Shown: piece after piece, positions 46,955-56,417 of the stretch
Layout of the letters: every line of letters begins with the position of its first letter
Numbering within the stretch: position 1 is the stretch's first letter
Assembly: GCF_001908375.1 (NCBI RefSeq)
Contig: NZ_CP017241.1
Coordinates: 809,001-873,000, forward strand
Source: Rhizobium etli 8C-3
GTDB lineage: Bacteria > Pseudomonadota > Alphaproteobacteria > Rhizobiales > Rhizobiaceae
Length of the DNA: 64,000 nucleotides
Direction: 5' to 3'
Notes under the pieces: generated by a model
The model's database searches: none
Told to the model about the DNA's origin: nothing
The model's input: only the letters and a program-made list of their open reading frames with translations
Translations under genes and position numbers: made by a program

Positions 46955-47814
46955 CACGTCTTCGAGGAAGCCTGGCCCTTGTTAGGCAGATATGTCTCGA
47001 AGATTGATTCCATGCTTTTCTGGTAGCCCCTCTGCACCTCAAGCCCGCTGTCGAACATGGTGTTGAGCACCTTCAGATAATTTTCCGCCTGGTCCTTTGC
47101 CTCTTCCTTCGCAGGCTCTGGCGCCCTTTGCGCCGCCGGCTGATTGAGGGTCCCCATCATGTCCTGAAATGCCTTGACGAAGGGATTGTCGAGATACGGA
47201 TTGGCTGGTGCGCTCTTGGATGCTGGCTGGGGCGTGCTGAACATCAGCTGCATCGCCTGCGTGAACGGATTGTCGAAGATGTTCGGCTCGGATGCCGTTT
47301 TCGGCTTTGGCGCAAAACCGGTACTTTCCAGCCATTTCTGAATCGTTTCGCCCATCTGGGTATTGACGAAGGGGTTGACGGGCGAGGCCATCTGTCCGGT
47401 CGCTTGCTTGAAGAGCCCGCCCATCAATGTATCGGCCATCACCGGCAGCATCTGCTTGTAGATCTCCTGGCCAATGCCGGTCATCTGGGCGGCTTGTGCT
47501 GCGACGGCGCGCGAAACCTCCTTGGAGCCGAAAAGTTGGCCGAGAATACTGTTACCGTCCGAGATGCCCTCCGGGGTGAAGGCCTTCGTCATATCCTCGA
47601 AGTATTTGGTATAGTTGCCGGACGCCACCGCCTGCATCAGGCCCATGAAGTCATAGGGATTGCTCGTGCTGCGCTTCAGCCCGGCGGAAAAGGCGGGCAT
47701 TAGCGCCGCCATTGCCTTGGTCGCCTGTTCCTGGGCAAGGTTGAACTGCTTGGAGATGGCCTCCATCGCTGCGCCATTTTGTGCCTGCATCATCATGTCG
47801 AAGAGTGGCAACAT
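46954..47814 (-). CDS. DUF937-like protein, Met/Gln/Pro-rich, unknown role
   Basis: This 286-residue protein starts MLPLFDMMMQAQNGAAMEAI, an opening like DUF937 proteins. Its central region is helical (AVAAQAAQMTGIGQEIYKQM, LPVMADTLMGGLFKQATGQM). The PF/NPF-rich C-terminal half is probably disordered (ANPYLDNPFVKAFQDMMGTL). No signal peptide or membrane helix is seen. The ATG at 47814 has GGGGGAGGAA; an earlier in-frame start at 47877 has none. Function unknown. Confidence 0.82.
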   Translation of the reverse strand: MLPLFDMMMQAQNGAAMEAISKQFNLAQEQATKAMAALMPAFSAGLKRSTSNPYDFMGLMQAVASGNYTKYFEDMTKAFTPEGISDGNSILGQLFGSKEVSRAVAAQAAQMTGIGQEIYKQMLPVMADTLMGGLFKQATGQMASPVNPFVNTQMGETIQKWLESTGFAPKPKTASEPNIFDNPFTQAMQLMFSTPQPASKSAPANPYLDNPFVKAFQDMMGTLNQPAAQRAPEPAKEEAKDQAENYLKVLNTMFDSGLEVQRGYQKSMESIFETYLPNKGQASSKT

Positions 47815-47897
47815 GACATTCCTCCCCCGTTCTCGTGCTTGTGAATCGTCACTATAAACGGAAATCGGAATGCGCAAACGGCTTTTTGCCGACTACT

Positions 47898-49271
47898 TCA
47901 GTACTGATATTCCTCAAAGACCGGCTCGACGGAGTGCTGCCAGCGGCCATTGTAACGCGCCAGCAGGTCCTCGGCCAGCGTCGCTTTTTTCGCCATCACC
48001 TCGTCGAGCGGCGACAAGAAGATGCTCTCATCCTGGCCTTCCTTGTTCAGCCGGTTGCGCGACCTCAGACCCGCCTTCGAAATACCGATGACCTCGCGGG
48101 CGGTTTCGTAAAGGGCCTGGCCGCGGAACTCGGCCTTCAGGCCGGCCGTGGGGACGGCATCGCGCAGCGCGCTGACTTCGGCAAATGTCCAGTTCTTCGT
48201 CATCTGATCGGCCGCATCGAGCGCGGCGTCGTCATATAGAAGGCCCACCCAGAAGGCGGGCAGGGCACAGATGCGGCGCCACGGGCCGCCGTCGGCTCCG
48301 CGCATCTCGAGGAAACGCTTCAGGCGAACGTCGGGGAAGAGCGTCGAAAGATGATTCGTCCAATCGCCCATCGTCGGCTCCCACGCGGCGACCTCGCCCT
48401 TCAGCGCGCCGTTCATGAACTGGCGGAAGGTGACGTGGGTACAGTCATGGTAGTGGCCGTCGCGGACGATGAAGTACATCGGCACGTCGAGCGCCCATTC
48501 CATATAGTGCTGGAAGCCGAAGTCGTCGCGGAAGGTGAAATCGAGCAGGCCGGAGCGCCGGTTGTCCGTGTCGCGCCAGATGTCGCCGCGCCAGGAAAGC
48601 ATGCCGTTCGGCTGACCTTCGGTGAAGGGCGATGAAGCGAAGAGCGCAGTTGCCAGCGACTGAAGCTTCATCGACACGCGCATCTTCTTCTGCATGTCGG
48701 CTTCGGAGGAGAAGTCAAGGTTCACCTGGATCGTGCAGGTGCGGTACATCATGTCGAGGCCCTTGGTGCCGACCTTCGGCATGTAGCGGGTCATGATGTC
48801 GTAGCGAGATTTCGGCATGCGCGGCGTCTCGGCGAGCGTCCACTTCGGGCTGCCGCCGATGCCGAGGAAGCGAATGCCCATCGGCTCGGCGATTTCGCGC
48901 AGTGTGGCGAGATGCGAATTGGATTCCCTGCAGGTCTCGTGGATCGTTTCCAGCGGAGCACCCGAAAGCTCGAATTGGCCGCCGGGTTCGATCGAGATCG
49001 CGCCCATACCCTGTTGCTCGGCAAGACCGATGATGTTTTCGCCGTCCATGATCGGATCCCAGCCGTTCTTTGCCTGCAGGCCCTTCAGAAGGGCCGAGAT
49101 GCTGGCCGTGCCGGCATAGGGAACGGGGGTGTTGCCCGCACGGAAGAAGGCGAACTTCTCATGCTCGGTGCCGATGCGGAATTGCTCTTTCGGCTTGTTC
49201 CCCGCAGCAATGTAATCGGTCAGCTCCTGCACCGAAGATATCGGTGTCTGGTCGGTAGTATCGCGAGCCAT
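47898..49271 (-). CDS. gshA: glutamate-cysteine ligase, plant/alphaproteobacterial type
   Basis: This 457-residue enzyme catalyses the first step of glutathione synthesis. RIGTEHEKFAFFR, GAISIEPGGQFELSGAPL and ETCRESNSHLA are signature segments of the GshA form shared by alphaproteobacteria and plants. LDFSSEADMQKKMRVSMKLQ also fits. It stands alone with its own promoter region and faces rsmE across a 148-base gap. Confidence 0.96.
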   Translation of the reverse strand: MARDTTDQTPISSVQELTDYIAAGNKPKEQFRIGTEHEKFAFFRAGNTPVPYAGTASISALLKGLQAKNGWDPIMDGENIIGLAEQQGMGAISIEPGGQFELSGAPLETIHETCRESNSHLATLREIAEPMGIRFLGIGGSPKWTLAETPRMPKSRYDIMTRYMPKVGTKGLDMMYRTCTIQVNLDFSSEADMQKKMRVSMKLQSLATALFASSPFTEGQPNGMLSWRGDIWRDTDNRRSGLLDFTFRDDFGFQHYMEWALDVPMYFIVRDGHYHDCTHVTFRQFMNGALKGEVAAWEPTMGDWTNHLSTLFPDVRLKRFLEMRGADGGPWRRICALPAFWVGLLYDDAALDAADQMTKNWTFAEVSALRDAVPTAGLKAEFRGQALYETAREVIGISKAGLRSRNRLNKEGQDESIFLSPLDEVMAKKATLAEDLLARYNGRWQHSVEPVFEEYQY

Positions 49272-49419
49272 TCAACGTAACCTGTATTCTGGGGAACGCC
49301 CGGTAGCCCGGACAATTGGAAGGGTGATTAGTGCCGGTCTCACGTATGTTGCAAGTGAAATTCTTTCAACGATGCATCAAAAAAATAGCGGGCTGTTTCA
49401 ACAGAGCCTGATTTGAAGG

Positions 49420-50157
49420 TCAATTCCAGTCGCCGACAGCCGCCTGGATCACCGCCATGGCCGCAACCGCAGCCGTATCGGCGCGCAGGATACGGGGCCC
49501 GAGCGGAATGGCGGTGACGAAATCGAGGCCGCTCAGCCGCGCGCGCTCCTCCTCCGAAAAGCCGCCTTCCGGCCCGACGAGAAGCGCAAGCTGCTTTTCT
49601 TCGATCTTCTTCAGCAGTGGCAGCGGGTTTTGCCCCGCATCGCCCTCGTCGCAAAAAATGATCCGCCGATCTTGCGGCCAGCTGTCGAGCAAATCGAAGA
49701 GTTTCACCGGCTCGGCAATTTTCGGGATGGCGAGGATGCCGCATTGCTCTGCCGCCTCGACAGCATTGGCCCGCAGTTTATCGAGATTGGTGATCTTGCC
49801 CTGTACGTGTTGCGTCATCACCGGCTGCAGCACGCCGGCGCCCATCTCCACCGCCTTTTGCACGAGGTAGTCCAGCCGGCCGACCTTTAGCGGCGCAAAA
49901 AGATAGTGCAGGTCGGATGGGGCCGGCTGCTTCCGGGTCTGCTCGGTTGGCGTCAGCAGGATGCGCTTGCGGGTCGGGAAGGAAAGGTTCGCCTTCCACT
50001 CTCCGTCTCGGCCGTTGAATACCAGGATTTCGGCGCCTTCCGTCATACGCAGCACATTGGCGAGATAATTGTACTGGTCGGAACTTGCCTCCACCGCGGC
50101 GCCCGGCGACAAGGAAGAATCGACGAAAAGCCGTTGCATGCGGAAATTGGCGCGCAT
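49420..50157 (-). CDS. rsmE: 16S rRNA (uracil1498-N3)-methyltransferase
   Basis: This 245-residue SPOUT-fold enzyme has an N-terminal PUA-like region ([34 protein letters not shown]). The knot has [13 protein letters not shown] and [17 protein letters not shown]. The ATG at 50157 is preferred to the TTG at 50166. It follows pit, separated by 15 bases, on the same strand. Confidence 0.95.
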   Translation of the reverse strand: MRANFRMQRLFVDSSLSPGAAVEASSDQYNYLANVLRMTEGAEILVFNGRDGEWKANLSFPTRKRILLTPTEQTRKQPAPSDLHYLFAPLKVGRLDYLVQKAVEMGAGVLQPVMTQHVQGKITNLDKLRANAVEAAEQCGILAIPKIAEPVKLFDLLDSWPQDRRIIFCDEGDAGQNPLPLLKKIEEKQLALLVGPEGGFSEEERARLSGLDFVTAIPLGPRILRADTAAVAAMAVIQAAVGDWN

Positions 50158-50172
50158 CTCAAACAATCCCGA

Positions 50173-51669
50173 TCAAACGAAGAGGGCGAACATAACCAAA
50201 TAGAGCAACGCCGCAAGCGCCGCCGACACAGGCACGGTGATGATCCAGGCGGCGATGATGGTCATGAAATGCGAGCGCCGCACAAGATAGCGGCGGCGCG
50301 CCTCATGCACGTTGGGATCTTCCGGTTCTTCGATCGCCCAGGCCTCGGCCTTGCTGCGCATATATTCGACGCGGCGCTTGGAATTGCGCGTGTACCATTC
50401 GCGAAAGAAACCGACGCCGAAGACGGCGCCAACGGCGATGTGCGTCGTGCTGACAGGCAGTCCGAACCAGGACGCGACGATGACGGTAAAGGCCGTCGAT
50501 AGTGCGACGCAGTAGGCCCGCATCGGATTGAGTTTGGTGATCTGATCGCCGACAAGGCTGATGAGCCGCGGGCCGAACAGCAGCAGTCCGACGGATATAC
50601 CGAGGGCACCGATCAGCATCACCCAGAGCGGCGGCGCATCACCGCCAGATGCAAGACTCGAGGTCGAACGCACGATCGCCGAAAGCGGTCCGATTGCGTT
50701 CGAAACGTCGTTGGCGCCGTGTGCGAATGAAAGCAGCGCTGCAGAGCCGATCAGCGGGAACTTGAAGAGAATGCGCAGCGAACTGTTGCGGTTTTCGAGG
50801 CCTTGCGATTGCCGTGCGACGATCGGCATTGACACTGCCCAGGCAACGAGGCCGGTCGACAATCCGAATGCAAGGATCGTCGGTGACGAATATCGCCCGG
50901 CGGGGGTAAGCTGCAAGATCATATAAGCTGCAAAACCGCCGGTCATCAGGCCAATCAGGGCCGGAACCCAGCGCCGTGCTGCCGCGATCTTGTCGACACG
51001 GTAGATGATCAAGGTCTTGACGAGGTAGAGCAGACCAGCGGCGATCACACCGCCGATCAGCGGCGATGTCATCCAGCTTGAGGTAATTTCCACCATGACG
51101 CGCCAGTTGACGGGGTCTGGTCCGACAGCGGCAATTCCGGCTCCGATCACCGCGCCGACAATCGCATGTGTCGTCGAGACCGGCGCGTTCAGCCAGGTGG
51201 CAAGATTGATCCAGAGCGCTGCGGCCATCAGCGCGGCCATCATGATCCAGGCAAGCAGGTCCTTGGGAAGCTGTACGGTATCGATGATACTCGAAGAGAT
51301 CGTTCTGACCACCGCTCCGCCGGCGACCGTTGCTCCAAAAACCTCGAAGGCCGCCGCGATAAAGAGTGCCTGTGCCATCGTCATGGCACGCGCACCGACG
51401 GCAGCGCCGACATTGTTCGTCACGTCGTTCGCGCCAATGTTCATGGCCATGTAGGCAGCAAGCGCGGCAGCGGCGATGACGAGAACGGCGCCCTGCCGGT
51501 CGAAGACGTAGACGCCTGCAAAAAGCATCGCCAGGCCGAGAAAGATCAGGCCGAGGCCCGGCGCGACCAGCTTGCGCGCGACGAACTTCGCCGCGTCCTC
51601 GGCATGGGTGATTTTGTCGAGGTCCTTGTCGAGCGTTCGTTTGGTAAGAACGGGAGTTCGGCTGGGCAT
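50173..51669 (-). CDS. pit: PiT-family inorganic phosphate transporter
   Basis: This 498-residue membrane protein has two PiT signature copies, AAYMAMNIGANDVTNNVGAA and ALLSFAHGANDVSNAIGPLS. The GANDV motifs are diagnostic. It contains about ten helices with a central loop and a cytoplasmic segment near the C-terminus (FREWYTRNSKRRVEYMRSKA). It imports phosphate by proton symport. AAGGAAC precedes the ATG. The DUF47 partner often found beside pit is not here, and no Pho box is obvious upstream. Confidence 0.95.
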   Translation of the reverse strand: MPSRTPVLTKRTLDKDLDKITHAEDAAKFVARKLVAPGLGLIFLGLAMLFAGVYVFDRQGAVLVIAAAALAAYMAMNIGANDVTNNVGAAVGARAMTMAQALFIAAAFEVFGATVAGGAVVRTISSSIIDTVQLPKDLLAWIMMAALMAAALWINLATWLNAPVSTTHAIVGAVIGAGIAAVGPDPVNWRVMVEITSSWMTSPLIGGVIAAGLLYLVKTLIIYRVDKIAAARRWVPALIGLMTGGFAAYMILQLTPAGRYSSPTILAFGLSTGLVAWAVSMPIVARQSQGLENRNSSLRILFKFPLIGSAALLSFAHGANDVSNAIGPLSAIVRSTSSLASGGDAPPLWVMLIGALGISVGLLLFGPRLISLVGDQITKLNPMRAYCVALSTAFTVIVASWFGLPVSTTHIAVGAVFGVGFFREWYTRNSKRRVEYMRSKAEAWAIEEPEDPNVHEARRRYLVRRSHFMTIIAAWIITVPVSAALAALLYLVMFALFV

Positions 51670-51733
51670 GCTGTTCCTTGGGTCAAATCCTGCTTTGGCG
51701 CCCCATTATCCTAGCAGCGCAAGAAGGCAGGAA

Positions 51734-52282
51734 TCATTCCGCTGGAATCTGCCTGGGCAAGCTTGCCTGAGGCCGCTCGCCCATCCTTCGTTTGAAGAGT
51801 AGGAAGAGATCGCGAAGCTCGGGCTCGTTGACACGCTTGACCGCCTCGTCGCAGGATACCCACTCGATCACACGTTCGCCCTTTTCCTTGAAGTTCTTGA
51901 CGACATCGGTGACCTCAAGCACGTAGACCTGGACCTTGCAGGTTACTTTCAACCCGTCCTTCAGCATCTTCGGATAGGTATAGGAGCCGAGTGGCTCGTG
52001 TTCGACGGCGCCGCGCGCGCCCGCTTCCTCAAGGGCCTCACGGGCCGCTACCTCATAGGAGCGCTTGCCGTTCATCGGCCAACCCTTTGGGATGACCCAG
52101 CGTCCCGTATCGCGGCTCGTCATCAAGAGAACCTCGACCTCACCGGTCTTCTTCTTCACCCGGTAGCAGAGCGCAGCATATTGCAGTCGCGGCGGACGAC
52201 GGAACATTAGCTGCACATCAGAAGCCAGTCGGGCTAGAATCGTCAATTGTCGGGTCACCTTTAAGTCTGCCTCAGGAATCAC
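51734..52282 (-). CDS. Nudix hydrolase (diphosphoinositol-polyphosphate-hydrolase-like)
   Basis: This 182-residue protein has a Nudix box ending AAREALEEAGARG after WVIPKGWPMNGKRSYE. The REALEEAG core is intact, but the first Glu of GX5E is replaced by Lys in the strict alignment, as in related rhizobial proteins. The order VIPKGWP is typical of the DIPP-type subgroup. The start is GTG at 52282; GTG 52258 behind GAGG or ATG 52207 are alternatives. The substrate is unknown. Confidence 0.88.
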   Translation of the reverse strand: MIPEADLKVTRQLTILARLASDVQLMFRRPPRLQYAALCYRVKKKTGEVEVLLMTSRDTGRWVIPKGWPMNGKRSYEVAAREALEEAGARGAVEHEPLGSYTYPKMLKDGLKVTCKVQVYVLEVTDVVKNFKEKGERVIEWVSCDEAVKRVNEPELRDLFLLFKRRMGERPQASLPRQIPAE

Positions 52283-52538
52283 TAATGTAAGCTTCGCACG
52301 GAAAGCTTACACGGTCCATGCGCCGTTTGACGGTAAGGGACACGATCTATACTTCGAATAAGGAAATTCGTTGCCGTTCCGCTTCGAAATTCCGTCAGAT
52401 CGTGTTCTGATTCCGTCCTTGCACAGCTGTTCAATATGACGCCGGCGGACGTCTCATTCAATGCCGGGAAATCTTATCCTCCGAATTCTCCCAAGATATG
52501 GCGGCTATGTCTTCTGCTGCTCAACTCTCGTGCCTCGC

Positions 52539-53435
52539 CTAAAGTTCCCAGTACGGAACCGGACCGTAGAGGTCGGCGAGATAGTCGATGAAAAGGCGGA
52601 CCTTGGCCGGTAAAAACTGGCGACTGGGGTAAACTGCCGAGAGCGCCAGATTGCGGGAACCCTCATAGTCTGGCAGCACCTGCACGAGGTTGCCGCTCTT
52701 GAGTTCATCGCCGATATCCCAGGTGGAACGCAGCGCGATGCCGAGCCCTGCGATCACCGTCTCGCGGATTACCTCGCTGGAATTGGTAACGAGCATGCCC
52801 TCTGGCCGAAGGCTCATCGCGCCGCCCGGTCCTTCAAGCCGCCATACGTCATTGTTGTGCGCCGGCAGACAGCGATGGTTCTTCAGGTCGTCGATGGCTT
52901 GGGGCGTCCCATGCATGTTGAGGTAGGAAGGGGCGGCACAAAGCAGGCGCCGGACCGGCGCGAGTCTTCGAGCGACGAGGCTGGAATCGGTGAGTTCGGC
53001 AATGCGGATAGCCAGGTCGAAGCCGCCGCCGACGATATCGCTTAGTTCATCCGTCAGCACGAGGTTGATCGCAAGCTGTGGGTGTTCATCCATGAACGCC
53101 TTGAGATGCGGCGCGATATGCATGCGGCCGAACGACGTGGGTGCCGATATCTTTAGCGTGCCGTGCATCATCGCCGAGCGGCCGGAGATGTAATATTCGG
53201 CTTCCTCCAGCCCGGCGAGAATGCCGAGCACGCGATCGTAGAAACCCTGGCCGGCCTCGGTCAACGAAATCTGGCGGGTCGTGCGTTGCAAGAGACGTGT
53301 GCCAAGCCTGTCTTCCAGCCGTTTGATGCGCTTGGAAACGACGGCCGGCGAGAAGCCGAGCAGCCGTCCGGCAAGCGACATGCTGCCGGTCGAAACGACC
53401 TTGGCAAATATCTCGAGATCACCCAGATTTGTCAT
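52539..53435 (-). CDS. LysR-family transcriptional regulator
   Basis: This 298-residue protein has an N-terminal helix-turn-helix (FAKVVSTGSMSLAGRLLGFS, PAVVSKRIKRLEDRLGTRLL) and the CrgA-like effector domain. MTNLGDLEIF at 53435 is taken as the start, matching family N-termini. An ATG at 53465 with TAGG 5 bases upstream would add ten residues. It is divergent from glcDEF with about 136 bases between, so control of glycolate use is plausible. Confidence 0.9.
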   Translation of the reverse strand: MTNLGDLEIFAKVVSTGSMSLAGRLLGFSPAVVSKRIKRLEDRLGTRLLQRTTRQISLTEAGQGFYDRVLGILAGLEEAEYYISGRSAMMHGTLKISAPTSFGRMHIAPHLKAFMDEHPQLAINLVLTDELSDIVGGGFDLAIRIAELTDSSLVARRLAPVRRLLCAAPSYLNMHGTPQAIDDLKNHRCLPAHNNDVWRLEGPGGAMSLRPEGMLVTNSSEVIRETVIAGLGIALRSTWDIGDELKSGNLVQVLPDYEGSRNLALSAVYPSRQFLPAKVRLFIDYLADLYGPVPYWEL

Positions 53436-53571
53436 AGCGGTTCTAGACTTTTTCCCTTTTGGCATAAATGCCTAGCATTTGCGCCAGTTTCGGGAAAGTG
53501 CTAAGCCAAAGAGCCGGTTGTCGTGGAGGACGCGCCGGTTTTCGCCGCCATTCGTCCGAAGGAAGCGCGCC

Positions 53572-55011
53572 ATGTCCGAGGCCATCAGTTTTCTCGCTCC
53601 GCGCGCCGATGTGCTGGCCCGCCGCCGCCAGATCGTTGATGATCTCGTCGACCTGCTGCCGCCCGAATGTCTCGTTCACGAGGCGCGAGAACTCGTGCCC
53701 TTCGAAACAGATGCCTTCGTTGCCTATCGCCGGGTGCCACTTGCCGTCGCATTGCCATGCACCACCGTCGAAGTCGCAGCCGTGATGAAATACTGCCATC
53801 GCTACGGCATTCCGATCGTGCCGCGCGGGGCGGGCACGTCGCTCTCAGGCGGGGCCATCCCGCAGGAGGATGCGGTCGTGATCGGGCTTTCCAAGATGAA
53901 CCGCATTCTGGAAATCGATTATCAAAACCGGGCAGCCGTCGTCCAGGCGGGCGTCACGAACCTGAATATCTCCGATTCCGTCTCCGCGGATGGTTTCTTC
54001 TACGCGCCCGATCCCAGCTCGCAGCTGGCCTGCACGATCGGCGGCAACATCGGTATGAATTCCGGCGGTGCGCACTGCCTGAAATACGGCGTCACGACCA
54101 ACAACCTGCTCGGCGTGAAGATGGTGCTGACGGATGGAACGGTGATCGAGCTCGGCGGCAAGGCGCTTGATGCGGGAGGTTACGACCTGCTGGGCCTGGT
54201 TTGCGGCCATGAGGGACAGCTCGGCATCGTCACCGAAGCGACGGTTCGCCTGATCGCGAAGCCCGAGGGTGCGCGGCCGGTGCTCTTCGGCTTCGACAGT
54301 TCCGAGGAAGCCGGTTCCTGCGTTGCCGATATCATCGCGGCGGGCATCATTCCAGTGGCGATCGAGTTCATGGATAAGCCGGCAATCGAGATATGCGAGG
54401 CCTTCGCCCATGCGGGATACCCCCTCGATGCCGGTGCGCTGCTGATCGTCGAGGTCGAAGGCTCCGAGACGGAGATGGACGCCATTTTGAAGAACATCGT
54501 CGAGATCGCCCGCCGTCATGGCGTGACATCCATTCGCGAGAGCCAGTCGGCGACGGAGGCGGCACAGATATGGAAAGGTCGAAAATCCGCTTTCGGGGCG
54601 ACGGGGCGGATTGCCGACTATATCTGCATGGACGGGACGGTGCCGCTCAGCCAGCTTTCCCATGTGTTGAAGAAGACCTCGGAGATCGTCGATCGCTACG
54701 GACTGCGCGTCGCAAATGTCTTTCACGCGGGCGATGGCAACATGCACCCGTTGATCCTTTTCAATGCCAACGACCCGCAGGACGCAGCGCGAGCCGAGGC
54801 CGCCGGAAACGACATCCTGAAGCTTTGCGTCGATGCCGGGGGCTGTCTCACCGGCGAACACGGCGTCGGCATCGAAAAGCGCGACCTGATGCGGCATCAG
54901 TTTTCCGACGTGGATCTCGCTCAGCAGATGGCCGTGCGCGCCGCCTTCGATCCGGGCTGGCTGCTCAATCCGTCCAAGGTCTTCCCGCTTGATGGGCGCG
55001 TGGCCTTATGA
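53572..55011 (+). CDS. glcD: glycolate oxidase FAD-linked subunit GlcD
   Basis: This 479-residue FAD protein has a PCMH-type FAD-binding domain (VPRGAGTSLSGGAIPQEDAV, CTIGGNIGMNSGGAHCLKYG, GHEGQLGIVTEATVRL). The glycolate oxidase C-terminal domain has VFHAGDGNMHPLILF and GCLTGEHGVGIEKRDLM. It oxidises glycolate to glyoxylate as part of GlcDEF. The ATG at 53572 has AAGGAAG 7 bases upstream. Its stop overlaps glcE by 4 bases. Confidence 0.97.
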   Translation: MSEAISFLAPRADVLARRRQIVDDLVDLLPPECLVHEARELVPFETDAFVAYRRVPLAVALPCTTVEVAAVMKYCHRYGIPIVPRGAGTSLSGGAIPQEDAVVIGLSKMNRILEIDYQNRAAVVQAGVTNLNISDSVSADGFFYAPDPSSQLACTIGGNIGMNSGGAHCLKYGVTTNNLLGVKMVLTDGTVIELGGKALDAGGYDLLGLVCGHEGQLGIVTEATVRLIAKPEGARPVLFGFDSSEEAGSCVADIIAAGIIPVAIEFMDKPAIEICEAFAHAGYPLDAGALLIVEVEGSETEMDAILKNIVEIARRHGVTSIRESQSATEAAQIWKGRKSAFGATGRIADYICMDGTVPLSQLSHVLKKTSEIVDRYGLRVANVFHAGDGNMHPLILFNANDPQDAARAEAAGNDILKLCVDAGGCLTGEHGVGIEKRDLMRHQFSDVDLAQQMAVRAAFDPGWLLNPSKVFPLDGRVAL

Positions 55012-56207
55012 ACGATTTTCTACCTAAGACGGAAGAGGCCGCAGCCTCGATCATTCGTGAACACGCGGCCGCCGGTAGGGCGCTTGCCATATGCGGCGGC
55101 AACACCCGCTCGGGGTTAGGAAATTCTGTTGCGACGAAGGACCGGCTGCGTTCGACCGGTCTGACGGGCATCGTCTCGTATAATCCCGGCGAGATGGTCA
55201 TGACCGCGCGCGCCGGTACACCGCTTGCAGAGGTCGAGGCGGCGCTCGCGGAAAATGGACAGATGCTGGCTTTCGAGCCGATGGACCACCGTCCGGTCAT
55301 GGGCACGTCCGGTGAGCCGACCATCGGCGGCGTCTTTGCCGCTAACGTCTCCGGTCCTCGCCGCTTCGTAGCAGGGGCGGCACGCGACAGCCTGCTCGGC
55401 ATCCGCTTCGTCAACGGCAGGGGCGAGATCGTCAAGGCGGGCGGGCGGGTGATGAAGAATGTCACAGGCCTCGATCTCGTCAAGCTGCTGGCCGGTTCGC
55501 ACGGCACGCTCGGCTTGCTGACGGAGGTCACCTTCCGCGTGCCGCCGCGCCCGAAAACGGAAGAGACAATGGTCATCTCAGGCCTCAACGATGCGGAAGC
55601 AGCCGCTGCGATGGCTTCGGCGATGGCGCAGCCGGTCGAGGTTACAGGTGCGGCCCACCTTCCTTTGACCGTCACCTTTAAATTTTTGGGCGGCAAGCTT
55701 GCTGAAGGCGGGGCGACCGCTCTGAGGATCGAAGGTCTGCCTGCCTCCGTTGAAGCGCGTGCTGAAAAGCTGGCGTCGGCGATGTCGGGCTTCGGCACGG
55801 TCGCAAGATTGGCCGATCCCGAAAGCCGCCAGCTCTGGCACGAGATACGCGACGTGCTTCCTTATGCCGATGAAACAATGCGCCCGGTCTGGCGCATCTC
55901 CGTCGCTCCGACCATCGGTCACCAGCTCGTCGCCGCCCTCCGCCTCGAAGCCGGCGTCGACGCCTTCTACGATTGGCAAGGCGGTCTGGTCTGGATGCGG
56001 ATGGAGGCTGATGCGGAAGCGCAGCTCATCCGCCGTTTCATCAAGGCGCTGGGCGGCGGCCACGCCACGCTGATCCGGGCAACCGAGCCGGCGCGCGCTG
56101 CCATTTCGGCGTTCCAGCCGCAACCCGAAGCCGTCGCGCAGCTGTCGGCGCGGGTGAAAGAGAAGTTCGATCCGGCAGGAATACTCAATCAGGGAAAGAT
56201 GGGGTGA
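55008..56207 (+). CDS. glcE: glycolate oxidase FAD-binding subunit GlcE
   Basis: This 399-residue subunit has the short FAD-binding half of the GlcD fold (LAICGGNTRSGLGN, VSYNPGEMVMTARAGTPLAE, MGTSGEPTIGGVFAANVSGP, GRVMKNVTGLDLVKLLAGSH) and a C-terminal tail ending FDPAGILNQGKMG. It is translationally coupled to glcD (ATGA). Confidence 0.96.
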   Translation: MNDFLPKTEEAAASIIREHAAAGRALAICGGNTRSGLGNSVATKDRLRSTGLTGIVSYNPGEMVMTARAGTPLAEVEAALAENGQMLAFEPMDHRPVMGTSGEPTIGGVFAANVSGPRRFVAGAARDSLLGIRFVNGRGEIVKAGGRVMKNVTGLDLVKLLAGSHGTLGLLTEVTFRVPPRPKTEETMVISGLNDAEAAAAMASAMAQPVEVTGAAHLPLTVTFKFLGGKLAEGGATALRIEGLPASVEARAEKLASAMSGFGTVARLADPESRQLWHEIRDVLPYADETMRPVWRISVAPTIGHQLVAALRLEAGVDAFYDWQGGLVWMRMEADAEAQLIRRFIKALGGGHATLIRATEPARAAISAFQPQPEAVAQLSARVKEKFDPAGILNQGKMG

Positions 56208-56417
56208 TATGATGGCCGTTATCCGCTTGTGGCAGCAGCCCCGCCTGCTCCGAGGGGACATCTCCCCCAGAAGGCAGGAGACTGGCAATGCATCGCGTGC
56301 GCTCTTTCCACTCTGGTCCAACTTCGACGGCAGGGCCGTCCCATCCGATCCTCCTTGTGCGCGAAACGTCGGGAAGGACAAAGGCGGGTATTTCTGCCCA
56401 ATGCCGGGAGCTGCCTG
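56208..56417 (+). other. 210-bp spacer inside the glc operon
   Basis: The glcE-glcF spacing is unusually long for this operon. A 69-codon frame spans it (56209-56418), and its stop overlaps the glcF ATG (TGATG). Its product (RGDISPRRQETGNASRALF) looks like translated repeat sequence, not a conserved protein. No second copy was seen in the window. Confidence 0.45.
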
